Shown here: piece after piece, positions 51,805 to 61,718 of the stretch
Layout of the letters: every line of letters starts with the position of its first letter
Position numbering within the stretch: the stretch's first letter is position 1
Made by a program: the position numbers and the translations under genes
The notes under the pieces: model-generated
Database searches by the model: none
The model's input: the letters and a program-made list of their open reading frames with translations, nothing else
Told to the model about the DNA's origin: nothing
From: Haloterrigena turkmenica DSM 5511
Lineage (GTDB): Archaea; Halobacteriota; Halobacteria; Halobacteriales; Natrialbaceae
NCBI RefSeq assembly: GCF_000025325.1
Contig: NC_013744.1
Coordinates: forward strand, 558,001-622,000
Length of the DNA stretch: 64,000 nt
Direction of reading: 5' to 3'

Positions 51805-52155
51805 TCAACGACGGGAGCAATTCGCTTCGACGGCGGCGAGTACGTCCGCGATCAGCTTACAGCGATAGTATCTGACCGTCCCGGATCGACTGTCGTACTC
51901 GATCACGTCCCCGTCCTCGAGCGCGGGCAAGTGGCGGTGGTGGAGTTCTATTTTCCAGGTCTCGGCGCTCACGTCGGTGTGCTCGTCGGCCAACGTGGAG
52001 ACCAGTCGATCGACGTTCATCGAGTCGCGTTCCGACCGTTCGAGAACGGAAACGACGGTGCGACGCCGGGTGTTCGATAGTAGCCGGAGCACGTTCCCTG
52101 CCGTACACGAACACACTTCGACGTCGTTTCGGTTGACGGTTGGACACCCAGTCAT
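51805..52155 (-). CDS. DUF7344-type winged-helix protein
   Basis: 116 aa. A winged helix spans about 20-95, with NVLRLLSNTRRRTVVSVLER and a wing region IEYDSRSGTVRYY. The N-terminus has three cysteines (C4, C15, C17). Small proteins of this layout are common, poorly characterised haloarchaeal regulators. It lies near two UspA genes but is not fused to them; a regulatory link is possible, not shown. Confidence 0.78.
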   Translation of the reverse strand: MTGCPTVNRNDVEVCSCTAGNVLRLLSNTRRRTVVSVLERSERDSMNVDRLVSTLADEHTDVSAETWKIELHHRHLPALEDGDVIEYDSRSGTVRYYRCKLIADVLAAVEANCSRR

Positions 52156-52284
52156 AGTTCCTACCGGATCGTCGTTCTACCGGAGCGGGCTAAAAGCCAT
52201 ATCGTGTTCCCAGCGACTGACATACTTCTCAGTATCGAACGGTCTCGAAAACGTGAATTGGAAGTCGATCGCCCCGCCAGACGA

Positions 52285-52707
52285 TCACCGAACGACCGTC
52301 ACCGGCATCGATGCCCGTCGAACGACCTGTTCCGCAACACTGCCCAGCAGCACGCGCGAAACGCCCGAACGGCCGTGACTGCCGATGACGATCTGATCGA
52401 CGTCGTTTTCGTCGGCGAATTCGACGATGTCGCGGATCGGTTCTCCGACGACGGTTTCGGTCGTCAGCGAGGCCTCGTGACCGTGCTCGTCGGCGATCTC
52501 CCGGGCCGTCTCGAACAACGCCTCGGCTCGCTCTTCCTCGAGTTCGACGAGCCGTTCGAAGTTGAAGTGAGTGTCCGTCCGGTACGCCGACATCGAAGGG
52601 TTGACGACGTGCAACGCCGTGATATCGGCGTTTGGAAACGTCGTCACGGCGTGTTCGATCGCCGCGCGCGCCGGTTCGGAATTGTCGATCGGGACGAGAA
52701 CGTGCAT
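52285..52707 (-). CDS. Universal stress protein (single UspA domain)
   Basis: 140 aa from the ATG at 52707. The start phrase is MHVLVPIDNSEPARAAIEHA and the nucleotide loop is IGSHGRSGVSRVLLGSVAEQ near residues 111-130. Full-length single UspA domain. It shares a 170-bp divergent promoter region with the UspA gene at 52878, so the two may be induced together. Confidence 0.9.
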   Translation of the reverse strand: MHVLVPIDNSEPARAAIEHAVTTFPNADITALHVVNPSMSAYRTDTHFNFERLVELEEERAEALFETAREIADEHGHEASLTTETVVGEPIRDIVEFADENDVDQIVIGSHGRSGVSRVLLGSVAEQVVRRASMPVTVVR

Positions 52708-52877
52708 AGGTGACCGTTCGACGATCACTGACATATATGCTATGTGAATTCCCCCCATTCGGAACTACGAGCAAGGGTCTTGGGATCGAACGGAGCACTC
52801 GAGCGACCGCGTGCTATTCGCCGGGTTGCCATCCTCCTTGCCCTTTATATCGGAGGCGGTCCGACGTCCACCCAGGG

Positions 52878-53327
52878 ATGTACTCCGACGTCCTTCTCGC
52901 GACCGACGGCAGCGAGTGTGCGCGAGCGGCGACGTCGCACGCGGTCGACCTCGCGGCGACGTACGGTGCGACGTTGCACGCGCTTTACGTGATCGAAACC
53001 CGGATCGGCTACGACAGCGACATCGTCGATCCGGCGACCATCGAAGACGACCTCCGCGCGGAGGGCGAGTCCGTCCTCGAGGCGGTCGACGCCGAGTGTC
53101 GGGCGCGGGACGTGACGCTCGTCGACCGGATCCGGAAGGGCGTCCCCGAACAGGAGATCGCCGACTACGTCGAGACAGAAGGAATCGATATCGTCGTCGT
53201 CGGGACGCGAGGGACGTCCGCGTTCAAGACGATTCTCCTCGGGAGCACGAGCGAAGCGCTCGTCCGCGACCTGTCGGTTCCCGTCGTGCTGGTGTCCGAG
53301 GACGACGAGACGACCCCCGATGCCTGA
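52878..53327 (+). CDS. Universal stress protein (single UspA domain)
   Basis: 149 aa. The start phrase is MYSDVLLATDGSECARAATS and the nucleotide loop is VGTRGTSAFKTILLGSTSEA near residues 115-134. It is divergent from the UspA gene at 52285, from the ATG at 52878. The intervening region has an AT-rich stretch (CATATATGCTATGTGAATTC, 52731-52750) likely to hold the promoters. Confidence 0.9.
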   Translation: MYSDVLLATDGSECARAATSHAVDLAATYGATLHALYVIETRIGYDSDIVDPATIEDDLRAEGESVLEAVDAECRARDVTLVDRIRKGVPEQEIADYVETEGIDIVVVGTRGTSAFKTILLGSTSEALVRDLSVPVVLVSEDDETTPDA

Positions 53328-53454
53328 CCGTCTCCGACGACTGAGTCGATCCGGGCGATCGAGTCTGTCGGAAGCCAGCTCCGCGTCGGGCGTTTAGCTC
53401 TCCGCGTGTAGCGATATTCATATGTATCCCGAGTGGTCAGCACGACCTAGAAGC

Positions 53455-54012
53455 ATGTCCACACCGGCCGAGTCGAGCGGGGTACGCGGGACCCGGTACG
53501 CATTACTCACAGTGTTTTTCGTCGGACTCCGACGGCGGAACCCGGGTGCGGTCGTGAATGCCGTCGCCGCAGCGGCCGGTACCTACCTTCCCGATTTCAT
53601 CGCGCGCGCCTACGGCGTCGAACTCGAGCCGTGGCAGCGGGCGTACGTCAATACCGCGATGCTCACCCACGCCGTCGGGATGCTCGGTCCCTACGACGAG
53701 GTCTGGTGGTGGGACCACCTCACGCACGCCCACTCCTCGTCGATTCTGGGCGGGCTGATTTACGCCGTTAGCCGTCGACGGGGACGCGATCCCGGTCCGC
53801 GGGTCGTCGCCGTCGTCGTCTGTCTCGGTCTCGGCTGGGAACTCCTCGAGTACGTCATTCACACCGCGGCGAACCGCCTCGGGCTCGAGCCGATACTCGT
53901 CACGTACGGTCCGAAAGACACCGCCCTCGACATCGTCTTCGATCTGGTCGGCGCGGTGCTCGTGCTCGCGTTCGGAGACTGCGTCCTCGGCGAGTTCGAG
54001 GACGGCGAGTAA
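53455..54012 (+). CDS. DUF2238/YjdF-like membrane protein
   Basis: 185 aa, about four hydrophobic segments. The conserved core YDEVWWWDHLTHAHSSSILG (about 81-100), with its Asp/His pattern, fits the DUF2238 (YjdF) group, followed by LGLGWELLEYVIH and KDTALDIVFDLVGAVLVL. Function unknown. The ATG at 53455 lies 26 bp after TCATATGTATCC (53418-53429), the same 12-mer seen upstream of the DUF457 gene. Confidence 0.8.
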   Translation: MSTPAESSGVRGTRYALLTVFFVGLRRRNPGAVVNAVAAAAGTYLPDFIARAYGVELEPWQRAYVNTAMLTHAVGMLGPYDEVWWWDHLTHAHSSSILGGLIYAVSRRRGRDPGPRVVAVVVCLGLGWELLEYVIHTAANRLGLEPILVTYGPKDTALDIVFDLVGAVLVLAFGDCVLGEFEDGE

Positions 54013-54129
54013 GTTGTTCTCTCGGCCTCTTCCGCTTCATCTACCCCTCGCTCGGGACATTCGTTCCCGATCGATCGCGACTCCCGACGAACCGCCCCTC
54101 GGACTGCAGGAGACGCCCCATCGAGCCGA

Positions 54130-55014
54130 TCACGACGAACGCATCGCGACCAGTACGGGGACGTCGACCGTCCGCAAGAGCGTCGAGGTGACGCTCCCGA
54201 GGATTCGGCGGCCGAGGCGCGACCGGCTGCGGGCACCCACGACGAGTAGGTCGATATCGGCCTCGTCGACGTACTCGCGAACGCCGGCCGCGACGCCGTC
54301 GAAGGACGTCGTCCGGACAACCGCGGTCGTGACGGCCGGCGCCGCGTCTTCGATTTCTGCCGCCGCGTCCTCGACGATTTCCTCGCCCTCCGCCTCGTGT
54401 CGTTCGATGAACTCCGTTCCGAGGCCGCCCGCGGCGAACGCGCCGCCCGCGGCCTGCAGATCGACCACGTTCAACACGTGAATCGTCGATCCGTACTCCC
54501 GTGCGACCGCGGCGCCGTGTCGTCCCGCGATAGCCGCGGGTTCGCTCCCGTCCGTCGGAACCAGCAGGTCGGAGTAGTCGGCCACTGCGTCCGAAGCTCC
54601 CCTCGGGACGACGAAGACGGGGACGTCGCTCCGATGGAGGAGCCGCTCTGTGACGCCACCGAGGAGTCGCTTTCCGAGCCCCGTATGTCCCCGTCTGCCG
54701 ACGACGATCAGCCCCGCATCCTGGTCGGCAGCGCGCGCCATGATCCGGTCTGCGGGCTTTCCCTCGACCAGTTCCGTCGTTACGGACTGGTCGAGATCGG
54801 ACGCGAGCGCCTCGATTTTCTCGAGCACCGCCTCACCCCGTTCTCGAAGGCGAACCGTTTCGGAACCGGGACTCGAGACCCGCAGCGCCTTCGAGTCGAC
54901 GACGTAGACGGCGTCGACGGCCGCATCGAAGGCGCGCGCGAACTCAAGTCCGCGCTCTGCCGCCCGCTCGGCCTCGTCGCTTCCGTCGACCGCGATCAGT
55001 ATCCGGTCGTACAT
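54130..55014 (-). CDS. Tandem-domain universal stress protein
   Basis: 294 aa with two UspA domains. The first nucleotide loop is VGRRGHTGLGKRLLGGVTER and the second VGARSRSRLGRRILGSVTST. The start at 55014 gives the standard opening MYDRILIAVDGSDEAERAAE; the frame to 55074 adds a basic stretch. It is one of four stress-protein genes in 52-56 kb and the only tandem one there. Confidence 0.92.
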   Translation of the reverse strand: MYDRILIAVDGSDEAERAAERGLEFARAFDAAVDAVYVVDSKALRVSSPGSETVRLRERGEAVLEKIEALASDLDQSVTTELVEGKPADRIMARAADQDAGLIVVGRRGHTGLGKRLLGGVTERLLHRSDVPVFVVPRGASDAVADYSDLLVPTDGSEPAAIAGRHGAAVAREYGSTIHVLNVVDLQAAGGAFAAGGLGTEFIERHEAEGEEIVEDAAAEIEDAAPAVTTAVVRTTSFDGVAAGVREYVDEADIDLLVVGARSRSRLGRRILGSVTSTLLRTVDVPVLVAMRSS

Positions 55015-55266
55015 GGCCTGACGTTCGACGCCGACGGTCTTCGTTCTTTGCGACCGATCGAACCGATACTGCACTACGGACGGAGAGTTTGGCTTGTCCG
55101 TTCGTCCGCAGTACCGCTCGATAACCCCCGTTCACACGTCGATCTGGGCGATATTCAAAACAGAGATGATAGATGACCAGATCGGATCGACGCGATCCGT
55201 CTGGCGGATTCTCGTGTCCGGTTCCACGGGAGTAGGTTTAAGTCCTGCCTCCTGTATCAATGATAC

Positions 55267-55710
55267 ATGGCACTCGAAACGGTCGTTCTCGTCTGTAAAC
55301 CCGGTGATGAAGGATTAGGGCCGAAACTCGCGGAAACGGTCATCGATATCGCGAAGCCGGCGAACGCCCGCGTGGACGTCGCACAGGTGTTCACGGACGA
55401 CGAGTACGAAAACACCACGACGAGTCTCGGTCTCGACGACGACACCAAGATCGCTCCCGAACGGATCGCGACCCAACACGGAACGTTTCGGACCATCGTC
55501 GATCGGTTCGACACCGAGGGACTCGAGTACGACGTGAGCACCGCTATCGGCCCGCATGCGAACACCATCGTCGACCTCGCGGCCGACGCGGACCTCCTCG
55601 TCATCGGCGGCGACAAGCGGTCGCCGGCCGGAAAGGCCATCTTCGGGTCGACGACCCAAGAGGTGCTGCTCTCAGCTCCCTGCCCAGTGGTGTTCGTCCG
55701 GCGGGAGTGA
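55267..55710 (+). CDS. Universal stress protein-like (single domain)
   Basis: 147 aa. It starts [20 protein letters not shown], with a nucleotide loop variant [20 protein letters not shown] near residues 115-134. The closest relative here is the protein at 36894 with the same KRSP-GKA-FGS pattern. A TATA-like TTTAAGTC stretch (55237-55244) lies ~30 bp before the ATG. Confidence 0.88.
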   Translation: MALETVVLVCKPGDEGLGPKLAETVIDIAKPANARVDVAQVFTDDEYENTTTSLGLDDDTKIAPERIATQHGTFRTIVDRFDTEGLEYDVSTAIGPHANTIVDLAADADLLVIGGDKRSPAGKAIFGSTTQEVLLSAPCPVVFVRRE

Positions 55711-56303
55711 GTCCGGAGCGACGTACCGTGATCCCGATCCAGCGTCTCTTTTGCCAGACTCGCGTTCTTGGAGCGCTTTGCGCTCTCCACTGGTCGACGA
55801 ATCGTCGATACGCTTCGACAACAGAACGCGGCGTGTTCTGCGGGCGGCGCAGCCGTCCAGAATCGAGAATCATAAAATTCCCGTCAATATTTTCGGTGCC
55901 TGGTCTTGGGAGGATAATACAATATAAATTAGTAGAAATCTAATCCCCGATGTAGTTCTCTTTGGACAGCGAGACACCATCCTGCTTCGGTTCTGTATAG
56001 TGTAACCGAGAAACGTGATCTCTCCGATACTGAGTCGCCCGTCGATGGCGACGGACATCAGACAACTTATTTTCAGTTAGAATTGACCGACCGTTTGACC
56101 CTGTCGATCGAAACCACGTTGAAAGTGGTTTTACACCCTCCAACTGCAGATTGGCCGCTTCTATAATTCGTGAATCGGCAGTCGGGCGATCGCTAAAGGT
56201 ATCTTGAATAGATTATCCACTACTATAGCACACAGTGGCTCCACCAGTTACTCAACAGACAATTACCAGCAGCGGTGCGAAACTAGATCGTGCCTCTTCG
56301 TGC
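55711..56303. other. AT-rich gap between the UspA gene and the recombinase
   Basis: 593 bp. Features seen: a GC stem GGAGCGC-TTT-GCGCTC(T)CC (55770-55788) that may end the UspA transcript, and a stem AAACCAC-GTTGAAA-GTGGTTT (56111-56131) followed by one T, a possible terminator or remnant. A minus-strand frame (55940-56143) reads like decayed coding sequence but is not recognised. GC drops clearly compared with both sides, typical of an integration scar. No tRNA or direct attachment repeat was found. Confidence 0.4.
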
Positions 56304-57443
56304 TCAACTATCGTGTTCGATAAATGCCTCACCGGCGTCTTCTGCCATCTCTTTGGCCTCAATATGCGAGTACGATTTGCGGACGACCTCCTCGCTGTTA
56401 TCCAGCAGTCGGGCGGCGGCGGTGAACCCACGTTGTCGAACCATTACCTCTCCAGCGCCGCGGCGCCCGCCGTGCGGGGCGAGATAGTCGTGCTTCCCCT
56501 CGAGTTCGAGATCGGCCTCCTCGCAGAGTCGGCGCATGATCCGGCGAGCGCCGTCGGTGTTGATGGAGGGCGGCGAGAGGTCGCGTTCGCGCAGCGCGTC
56601 GAACACGTCGGTCTGTCCGGTGAGTTCGTCGACGAACGACTCGACTTCGTCCGTCGACCAGCCGTATTCGTTTCGTAACCCGGTCCGAAGCGTTTCATAA
56701 AGCGAGGGGAGGTGAAACGTCGGAAACACCGGCCAGTCGTCGCTCGCGGGATCGAGCAAACTTTTGTATCGCCGCATAGGGTTTACTGCCTGTTTCGTCA
56801 GCGATCGATCGGACCAGTCCTGCTTTTTCGCGAGGACGGTCATTTTCTGATCGTCGAGCGAGACGTCGCCCCACCGGAGGCCGTTCCGGCGATCGTCTTT
56901 CGGGTCCGCGAAGATTTCTCCGCCACGGACGCCGGAGTAACAGAGGACGTAGACGAGCGCTCGGTCGCGGAACTCCTGAATTGCGCCGAACCCCTTCTCG
57001 TCGGCGGCGTCGTGTGCCCGTTCGTCGACGTGTCGCGTGATCAGGAGTCGGTGTTCGTCGGTCCAGGCCTGCTGGTCGCCCGACCGACGGCCGTCGTTCG
57101 CCGGAAGGGGCTCCTTCGCGACGTTTCGCTGCGCGTAGTTCGCCTCGAGGAGGCCCTCGCGAACGCACCAGCCGATGTAGGCGCTCACCTGCGCGTAGTA
57201 GGTCCGGATCGTCCCCGGCGCGAGGTCGCGAGCGGTGAGGTCTCGAGCGTACCGGCGGAACGTTCGCTCGTCGATATCGTCGAACGTCGTGCCCGATCGG
57301 GAGTCCGACTCGAGCCACTCGAGGAAGTCCTCGACGCAGCGCTCGAGGTTTCGACGGTAGTTGCCGCTCCCTTCGCCGCCCTTCGACTTCGAGCGGAGGA
57401 ACGCCTCGAGCGGGTCGCCGACTGCTGTCGATTCCGTAGTCAC
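56304..57443 (-). CDS. Tyrosine recombinase / phage-type integrase
   Basis: 379 aa. A SAM-like N-terminal core-binding domain (about 10-100) is followed by a catalytic domain with R173 in YSGVRGGE, H324-G-G-R327 and the nucleophile Y358 in RKSYSHIEA. All key residues are present; the usual H/W before the Tyr is N (LLDN). Of the XerC/XerD and archaeal phage integrase kind. No other phage genes are near, so it is either a stand-alone recombinase or the last piece of an integrated element. Confidence 0.87.
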   Translation of the reverse strand: MTTESTAVGDPLEAFLRSKSKGGEGSGNYRRNLERCVEDFLEWLESDSRSGTTFDDIDERTFRRYARDLTARDLAPGTIRTYYAQVSAYIGWCVREGLLEANYAQRNVAKEPLPANDGRRSGDQQAWTDEHRLLITRHVDERAHDAADEKGFGAIQEFRDRALVYVLCYSGVRGGEIFADPKDDRRNGLRWGDVSLDDQKMTVLAKKQDWSDRSLTKQAVNPMRRYKSLLDPASDDWPVFPTFHLPSLYETLRTGLRNEYGWSTDEVESFVDELTGQTDVFDALRERDLSPPSINTDGARRIMRRLCEEADLELEGKHDYLAPHGGRRGAGEVMVRQRGFTAAARLLDNSEEVVRKSYSHIEAKEMAEDAGEAFIEHDS

Positions 57444-57730
57444 ACGTGATCACCCTCGAGCGTCGATTTCTTCTTGTGACCCATCGTTCGTGATCGGTAG
57501 AGAGACCGGACACCTATAAAACTACACTTGATTAGTCCGCTTTCTACTCTACAGTCCCCGATAGCGGACCGACTCTGCACGGTGCTGAGTGCTCTTGCGG
57601 GGAGGAGCCGGAATATCGGTCTGCCCACAGGAGAGCGCGAGTCGGTTCGCTGCGGGGAAGCGCCGCGGAGAGACGAGCGTCGACGAGTTCGAATATCGAC
57701 TGCAGACAGTGCTCGACGCTCAGGAGACGG

Positions 57731-59248
57731 CTACTCGTGGCTCGCCTCGAACGCGCGAGCACTCGAGAGCACCGTCGCGTCGTCGAATCGGTCACCGATT
57801 AGCATGAGGCCGGCCGGTAGCCCGCCAGCAGTTCCAGCGGGTACCGATATCGCCGGATGGCCCGTCACGTCGAATGGGGAGGTGTTGTGTAACATGTTCA
57901 GCGCTCTCTCGATCGCCTCGACGCGCGAAATCGTCTCGTCGACTTCGTGTGCGGTTTGTGGGGTCGTGGGCATCGCGAGCACGTCGATGTCCTCGAGCGC
58001 CTCGTCGTACTCCGCGGCCAGCTTTCGACTGAGATTCTGCGCTTTCGCGTAGTAGCGGCCGCGGTACTCATCCGACAGATACTCTCCGAGGACGAGCGTG
58101 AGTTTCAGCGTTGTGATGTAGTCGTCGGCGTGGGCGCGTCGCGCCCGTCCGAAGGCTTCGGCGAGCTGCGTGTCGTAAAACCCGTTTCCGTAGTGGCCGA
58201 CGCACTCGCCGTCGACTGTCGCGGACGTCTCCTCGAGCGCGATGGCGTTCCAGATGGTGAGGCCGTCTACGTGCATCGGGACGGACACCGCTTCGACCGT
58301 CGCGCCGGCGTCCTCGAAGTCGGCGAGCGCGTCGCGGACGGTCTCGTCAACGCCCGGTTCGCTCGTCTCTCGACCGAAGCCCTCCTCGACGACGCCGACG
58401 GTCACGTCCGACGGATCGTCCGAAAGCGCCTCAAGGTAGTCGTCGGTCGGGACCTCGCCCTGACGCGGATCGAGGCCGTCTTTCCCGGCGATCACGTCGA
58501 GGACTCGCGCGCAGTCCTCGACCGTGGAACACATCGGTCCGGCGTGGTCGAACGACCGACCGAGACCGGCGATACCGGTGTAGGGAACGAGTCCGTGAGT
58601 GGGCTTGTGACCGACGATTCCGCTCCAGGCGGCCGGGATCCGGATTGAGCCGCCCTGGTCGCCGCCGATGGCGACGTCGACGTCCCCGTTTCCGACGGCC
58701 GCAGCCGAGCCCGAGGACGAGCCGCCCGCGATGTAGTCGGAATCGACGGGGTTCAACACCGGCCCGGTCGCGGAGAGTTCGCCGCTCCCGGAGAACGCCA
58801 TGTCTTCCATGTTCAGCTTTCCGGTGATGGTCGCGCCGGCGTCGAGGAGCCGCGTGACGATCGTCGCGTCGGTCGACGGGACGTATCCCTCGAAGAGCTT
58901 CGAGCCGAGCGTCAGCTCGACGCCGGCCACGTTGACGTTGTCCTTCAGTCCGACCTCGTAGCCGGCGAGCGGACCGTCGTCGGCTCCCTGTACCTCGCAT
59001 TTCGTGACGAAGGCGTTGAGCGGATCCTCGTCGCGTCCCGGTCTGTGCCCCGGATCGCGGTCAGTGTACTCGACCCGCGGTCGATAGTCCGGGAGCTCGT
59101 CCAACCGTTCGTAGCCGGCGAGCGTCTCGGCGATGACGGCTTCGAAGTCCGCTACTTCCGCGTCGCTCAACTCGATATGGTGCTGTTCCGCGTACGCTCG
59201 GATCTCCTCCGGCGTCGGTGCTTGAACGTTCGGTGGTGACTCCGACAT
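57731..59248 (-). CDS. Amidase (amidase signature family)
   Basis: 505 aa. The Ser-Ser-Lys triad region is visible: K in VGLKDNVNVAG, the Gly/Ser-rich GGSSSGSAAAVGNGD and the nucleophile serine in GGDQGGSIRIPAAW. It is similar in size to GatA and to bacterial amidases or allophanate-type hydrolases, but its N-terminus (HHIELSDAEVADFEAVI) and lack of GatB/GatC neighbours argue against a tRNA amidotransferase role. The substrate is an unknown amide. Confidence 0.88.
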   Translation of the reverse strand: MSESPPNVQAPTPEEIRAYAEQHHIELSDAEVADFEAVIAETLAGYERLDELPDYRPRVEYTDRDPGHRPGRDEDPLNAFVTKCEVQGADDGPLAGYEVGLKDNVNVAGVELTLGSKLFEGYVPSTDATIVTRLLDAGATITGKLNMEDMAFSGSGELSATGPVLNPVDSDYIAGGSSSGSAAAVGNGDVDVAIGGDQGGSIRIPAAWSGIVGHKPTHGLVPYTGIAGLGRSFDHAGPMCSTVEDCARVLDVIAGKDGLDPRQGEVPTDDYLEALSDDPSDVTVGVVEEGFGRETSEPGVDETVRDALADFEDAGATVEAVSVPMHVDGLTIWNAIALEETSATVDGECVGHYGNGFYDTQLAEAFGRARRAHADDYITTLKLTLVLGEYLSDEYRGRYYAKAQNLSRKLAAEYDEALEDIDVLAMPTTPQTAHEVDETISRVEAIERALNMLHNTSPFDVTGHPAISVPAGTAGGLPAGLMLIGDRFDDATVLSSARAFEASHE

Positions 59249-59323
59249 CCTAGCGTGAGTGATGGTAACAATGTACTAAAATCTTCTCTGTCGTCCAGCG
59301 ACCGCAGCTTCGATTTCGAGCGC

Positions 59324-60217
59324 TCAGACGCGATCATGATACTTCAGATAGCCGTCGGTGAGCAGGCTCGCGAAGAACGACTCGACGGCCGGGTCGTAGG
59401 GCGGTGCGAGTTCGAGCAGTTCCTCGTCGACGGCGCGCTTCGTTTCCTCGCGGGAGCCGGTCTCCTCGTACAGTTCGAGGATTCGCTCGTCGTATCGGCG
59501 GAGTTCGGCCCGCGCCGTCTCGAACGCCTCGACGGGGTCGTACGGCCACTCGCCGAAGTGGGGAAAAACGATCCGATCAGGTTCGAGTTCCTCGAGTCGG
59601 TCGACGGCGTCCGCGATCAGTTCGACGTCGAAATTGGGGAGGGTGGCCGGCGGCAGCCACTGGTCGGCCTCAGCGAGGTAGAGCCCGAGACACTCGGCGG
59701 CGAACAGGAGCTCCCGCTCGGGGTTCCAGACTGCGAAGTGGTCGGGCGAGTGGCCCGGCGCGTAGATCAACTCGAGGCTATTGGTCCCGATATCGAGCGT
59801 CCGTCCCTCGTTGGGGACGCCGACGACGTTCTCCTCCGGGACTGGCCCCTGTTCGCCCATCAGCTCGAAGTGATCGCCCATCGCCCGCTTGCTGCTCTCG
59901 ACGAGTCCGCTCGGATCGATCAGATGCGGGGCGGTCGATTCGTGGATGAAGACGTCGAGGTCCGGCGCCGCGTCGACGAGATCGCTCGCGGCGCCGCTGT
60001 GATCGACGTGAACGTGCGAACAGACGAGATTCGAAAGTTCCGACGGGGCGACACCGCACTCTTTGAGTCCGTCCCTGATTGTCTCGGCGGTGGCTGCGAT
60101 GCCCGCGTCGACGAGCGTCGGTTCGTCGTCGTCGAAGAGATAGACAGACGCGACGCCCGAATCGAACATTCCGATATCGATCCCGTACACGCCGTCGGTG
60201 ACTTCGAAGGTCGACAT
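59324..60217 (-). CDS. Metallo-beta-lactamase fold hydrolase
   Basis: 297 aa from the ATG at 60217. Zinc ligands: H-x-H-x-D-H in CSHVHVDHSG (about 65-74), H in YAPGHSPDHFAVW and D/E in LLFAAECLG. The C-terminus is an alpha-helical extension with FPHFGEWPYDPVEAFE. It belongs to the broad glyoxalase II/MBL group; the substrate is unknown. It lies between an amidase and an epoxide hydrolase in a cluster of catabolic-looking enzymes. Confidence 0.87.
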   Translation of the reverse strand: MSTFEVTDGVYGIDIGMFDSGVASVYLFDDDEPTLVDAGIAATAETIRDGLKECGVAPSELSNLVCSHVHVDHSGAASDLVDAAPDLDVFIHESTAPHLIDPSGLVESSKRAMGDHFELMGEQGPVPEENVVGVPNEGRTLDIGTNSLELIYAPGHSPDHFAVWNPERELLFAAECLGLYLAEADQWLPPATLPNFDVELIADAVDRLEELEPDRIVFPHFGEWPYDPVEAFETARAELRRYDERILELYEETGSREETKRAVDEELLELAPPYDPAVESFFASLLTDGYLKYHDRV

Positions 60218-60531
60218 GGGAACAGGTGTGTCAGCGAATGGCAAATCCCTTTCGGAGAGTTCGACGGTCCGCCTCGAGATCTGAACCGTTCCGAGACATT
60301 TGAGAGCGAAACGTATCTCGGTTCGAATTCGGAGTCTCGATACCGCTGTAACTCCGAATTCGCGATCACCAATCGGCATCGACTTCCTGTGACAGTCCGC
60401 ACCGGACCCTCCCGGTGCGGTCGATCGTCCACGTGTTATTTGATCCCGTGAACCGCACTACGAGTCATGTCCGTGACTGACGAACGTACGGCCGATACGA
60501 GCGATCGCCTGATCGAACTGGCGTGGTCGAC

Positions 60532-61683
60532 ATGACGCCGCCGAACGGCTCGATTCGATCGTTCGAGGTCGACGTCGGGCGAGACGCGATCGACGACCTC
60601 CGGCGACGTCTCGCCGAGACGCGCTGGCCGGATCAGTCCCCCGATTCGGGGTGGGAGTACGGAACGAATCGGGAGTATCTCCGGGACCTCTGTCGGTATT
60701 GGCGGGAGGACTACGACTGGGAATCCTTCGAGGAGCGGTTCAACACCTTCGACCAGTACGTGACGACGATCGACGGCCAGCGGATTCACTTCTACCACGT
60801 CCGCTCGCCCGAATCGTCGACGCTCCCGCTGCTCTTACCCCACGGCTGGCCGGGCTCGGTCGCGGAGTTCCTCGACGTGCTGGGGCCGCTCAGCGATCCG
60901 GCGGCCCACGGCGGTGGTCCCGAAGACGCGTTCGATCTGGTCGTCCCCTCGCTCCCGGGCTACGGGTTCTCCGGTCCGACGCGAGAGCGGGGTTACGACG
61001 TGACGGCGATGGCGTCGGCGTTCGACGATCTGATGGATCGCCTCGGCTACGATAGCTACGTCGTCCAGGGCGGCGACTGGGGGGCGCTCATCGCCGCGGT
61101 TCTCGGTGCGAGCTATCCCGATCGCGTCGACGCGATTCACACGAACATGCTGTTCGTGACCCCCTCGCGGCTCGAGGACCCGGTGGCGATGCTCGACGAC
61201 GAGGAACGGGCCGCCTACCGGGAGACCAGCGAGTTCTACGAGACCGGCTTCGGCTACCACGAGATTCAGTCGACCAGACCGCAGAGCCTCGCCTACGGAC
61301 TCACCGATTCGCCGGCGGGACTCGCCGGATGGATCGTCGAGAAGTTCCGGGCGTGGAGCGACGGCGACGACGTCGACGAGGCCATCGGTCGCGATCGACT
61401 GCTCGATAACGTCGGCGTCTACTGGCTCACCGAGACGATCAATTCCTCGATGCGCCTGTACTACGAGACCGACATCGAAGCGACGGTGCCGGAATCGGTC
61501 GACGTGCCGGTGGGACACGCCCGCTATCCCGCGGAAATCATCAAGACGCCCCGCAGCTGGGCCGAGGAATTCTACAACGTCGTCCGCTGGAGCGAGCTGC
61601 CCGAAGGCGGGCACTTCGCCGCGATGGAAGTCCCCGATCTTTTCGTCGACGAGGTCCGCTCGTTCTTCCGGGAGATCCGCTGA
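60532..61683 (+). CDS. Epoxide hydrolase (alpha/beta hydrolase, EphA-type)
   Basis: 383 aa from the ATG at 60532 (a GTG three codons upstream is possible). An N-terminal epoxide-hydrolase domain (EHN, about 6-100, VGRDAIDDLRRRLAETRWPD) is followed by the alpha/beta core with oxyanion motif LPHGWPGSVAEF, nucleophile Asp in VQGGDWGALIA and the catalytic His in PEGGHFAAMEVPDLF. Role: hydrolysis of epoxides to diols, cytoplasmic. It is on the strand of the acyl-CoA dehydrogenase, with the MaoC gene opposite in between. Confidence 0.9.
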   Translation: MTPPNGSIRSFEVDVGRDAIDDLRRRLAETRWPDQSPDSGWEYGTNREYLRDLCRYWREDYDWESFEERFNTFDQYVTTIDGQRIHFYHVRSPESSTLPLLLPHGWPGSVAEFLDVLGPLSDPAAHGGGPEDAFDLVVPSLPGYGFSGPTRERGYDVTAMASAFDDLMDRLGYDSYVVQGGDWGALIAAVLGASYPDRVDAIHTNMLFVTPSRLEDPVAMLDDEERAAYRETSEFYETGFGYHEIQSTRPQSLAYGLTDSPAGLAGWIVEKFRAWSDGDDVDEAIGRDRLLDNVGVYWLTETINSSMRLYYETDIEATVPESVDVPVGHARYPAEIIKTPRSWAEEFYNVVRWSELPEGGHFAAMEVPDLFVDEVRSFFREIR

Positions 61684-61718
61684 CCCGCGCTATTTTCGCG
61701 GTCGTCGGCGTCCGGCGT

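Noticed and set aside
57444-57730. Possible tRNA or attachment site upstream of the recombinase
   Set aside because: I looked for a cloverleaf and a T-loop (GTTCGAATC) and found only GTTCGAATAT without matching stems.
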